Both the position numbers and the translations under genes were made by a program. Below are positions 6,574 to 7,599 of a DNA stretch of 7,599 bases, piece after piece. The notes under the pieces were generated by a model. It was given only the letters and a program-made list of their open reading frames with translations. It searched no databases and had not been told where the DNA came from. Origin of the DNA: Thermoplasmatota archaeon (GTDB taxonomy: Archaea > Thermoplasmatota > Thermoplasmata > Methanomassiliicoccales > Methanomassiliicoccaceae). The first letter of the stretch is position 1. Every line of letters begins with the position of its first letter. Location of the stretch: assembly GCA_022709105.1 (NCBI GenBank), contig JAKIXL010000066.1, forward strand, positions 1-7,599. The letters are read 5' to 3'.

Positions 6574-7599
6574 TCTCTCTCCTCCCTCATGCTGCGGGCC
6601 GCCGCGAGCACGTCCTCCACCTTGACCATGTTGCCCCCCATCCTGTTCACCAGGCGAACGTCCGAACAGCTCCCGCGGTCCAGATGCAGCAGGACATCGT
6701 CGCGGTACTGCCCGTTGCTCATCTCCACCACGAGGACCTGTCGGTCCCGGACCGCCAAGTTCATCTGCCGGGCGGGGAACGGAGAGAGGGAGATCGGCCG
6801 GAACAGGCCAGCCCGAACACCTTCAGCGCGCAGGCGGTCCACCGCCGTGCGGGCTATGCGGGCCGAGGACCCGTAACCGGTCAGAACGATGTCCGCATCC
6901 TCCGTTCGATAGCTCTCAGACAGCACCTCGCACTTCATCCGCTCGTACTTCTCCTGCAGCACCTGGTTGTGGACCTCGTGACGGTCTGGGTCGAGGTATA
7001 TGGAGGTGATGAGGTTCTTCCGGGTCTCAGCGTCGCCGCGCACCGCCCAGGAAGCGGTCTCTGGGGCCTGGGCCACGGCACCAGGCAACTGGAGGGATTC
7101 CATCATCTGCCCCAGGACGGCATCCGCGAGGACGATGACCGGGTTGCGGTACTTCATGGCCAGAGAGAAGGCCCTCATGGTCAGGTCGCACATCTCCTGC
7201 ACCGATCCGGGAGCGAGGACGAGGCATTTGTAGTTGCCATGACCACCCCCCTTTACCGCCTGGTTGTAGTCGCCCTGCTCCGGGCCGATGTTCCCCAACC
7301 CGGGACCAGTTCTCATAACATTGACGATCACCGCCGGGAGCTGGGCTCCAGCGAGGTACGATATCCCCTCCTGCATGAGGCTCATGCCTGGGCCGGAGGA
7401 CGCGGTCATAGCGAGCTTCCCGGCGCTGGCGGCGCCGTAGATCATGTTTATGGAGCCGGTCTCGCATTCAGCCTGGAGGAACTCCTTGCCCATCTGCGGG
7501 AAGAGCTCCGCTGCGCCGTGGGCGATCTCACTGGCCGGCGTGATCGGATAGCCGAAGTAAACGTCGCACCCGGCGTAGATGGCGCCGATGGCCACCGCC
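6570..7599 (-). CDS. vorB: 2-oxoacid (ketoisovalerate):ferredoxin oxidoreductase alpha subunit VorB (5' end outside window)
   Basis: VorB supplies the pyrimidine-binding and structural part of the VOR complex and acts with VorA in the cytoplasm. The frame is open to the window edge, with 342 residues visible. The earliest visible residues ([11 protein letters not shown]) fit the conserved GNxAVxxGAxxAGC segment, so only about 10-20 residues should be missing; the GTG at 7593-7595 is an internal Val codon, not a start. Hallmarks are YPITPASEI (visible residues 17-25), SSGPG (67-71), [16 protein letters not shown] (98-113) and KGGGHGNY just after, then a C-terminal domain with VEMSNGQ and NRMGGN. 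These match methanogen VorB better than PorA, KorA or IorA as I recall them. In Methanothermobacter the order is vorC-vorB-vorA, so the ferredoxin subunit gene probably lies just upstream, outside the window. The stop TGA overlaps the vorA start. Confidence 0.95.
   Translation of the reverse strand, partial: AVAIGAIYAGCDVYFGYPITPASEIAHGAAELFPQMGKEFLQAECETGSINMIYGAASAGKLAMTASSGPGMSLMQEGISYLAGAQLPAVIVNVMRTGPGLGNIGPEQGDYNQAVKGGGHGNYKCLVLAPGSVQEMCDLTMRAFSLAMKYRNPVIVLADAVLGQMMESLQLPGAVAQAPETASWAVRGDAETRKNLITSIYLDPDRHEVHNQVLQEKYERMKCEVLSESYRTEDADIVLTGYGSSARIARTAVDRLRAEGVRAGLFRPISLSPFPARQMNLAVRDRQVLVVEMSNGQYRDDVLLHLDRGSCSDVRLVNRMGGNMVKVEDVLAAARSMREERE

Noticed and set aside
7593..7595. GTG as the start codon of vorB
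   Set aside because: It falls inside the conserved AVxxGAxxAGC segment, the frame stays open to the window edge, and the family has extra residues before this point, so the gene is truncated by the window rather than starting here.

Overview
The window reads as a gene-dense, GC-rich archaeal chromosome segment, most likely from a euryarchaeal or Thermoplasmata-type anaerobe, possibly a relative of Methanomassiliicoccales. The evidence is a VorB/VorA pair closely resembling the methanogen ketoisovalerate:ferredoxin oxidoreductase as I remember it, archaeal TATA-like boxes in the gaps, a mixture of strong Shine-Dalgarno sites and one apparently leaderless start, and TGA as the stop of all six genes whose 3' ends are visible. 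Lineage is an inference from memory of the families. No search was run.

All genes lie on the minus strand, so transcription runs from high to low coordinates. At the upstream end are vorB (6570-7599, 5' end outside the window) and vorA (5173-6573), overlapping by 4 bp. They encode the thiamine-diphosphate-dependent enzyme that interconverts branched-chain 2-oxoacids and branched-chain acyl-CoAs using ferredoxin. A 146-bp gap then carries a TATA-like box (5113-5119) and a 26-bp imperfect dyad (5069-5094) over the predicted transcription start. After it come a compact set: an XRE-cupin regulator (4463-5026), an AMP-forming acyl-CoA synthetase (2800-4452) and an alpha/beta hydrolase (1928-2758). 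A second gap (1781-1927), GC-rich and with small inverted repeats, precedes an M32 metallocarboxypeptidase (248-1780). The window ends in the first 57 codons of an unrecognised gene (1-173) with its own TATA-like box and a probable leaderless start.

The coherent idea is a branched-chain (or related) acid module. The synthetase makes acyl-CoA from a free acid, VOR links acyl-CoA to the 2-oxoacid (and so to Val/Leu/Ile), and the XRE-cupin protein probably senses a small molecule and controls the set. The carboxypeptidase releases amino acids from peptides and may feed the same metabolism, but its link is only adjacency. I found no mobile element, CRISPR array, tRNA or rRNA, and no wholly new system. 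The best leads are the regulator's operator/leader structure and the VOR-regulator-synthetase-hydrolase grouping.
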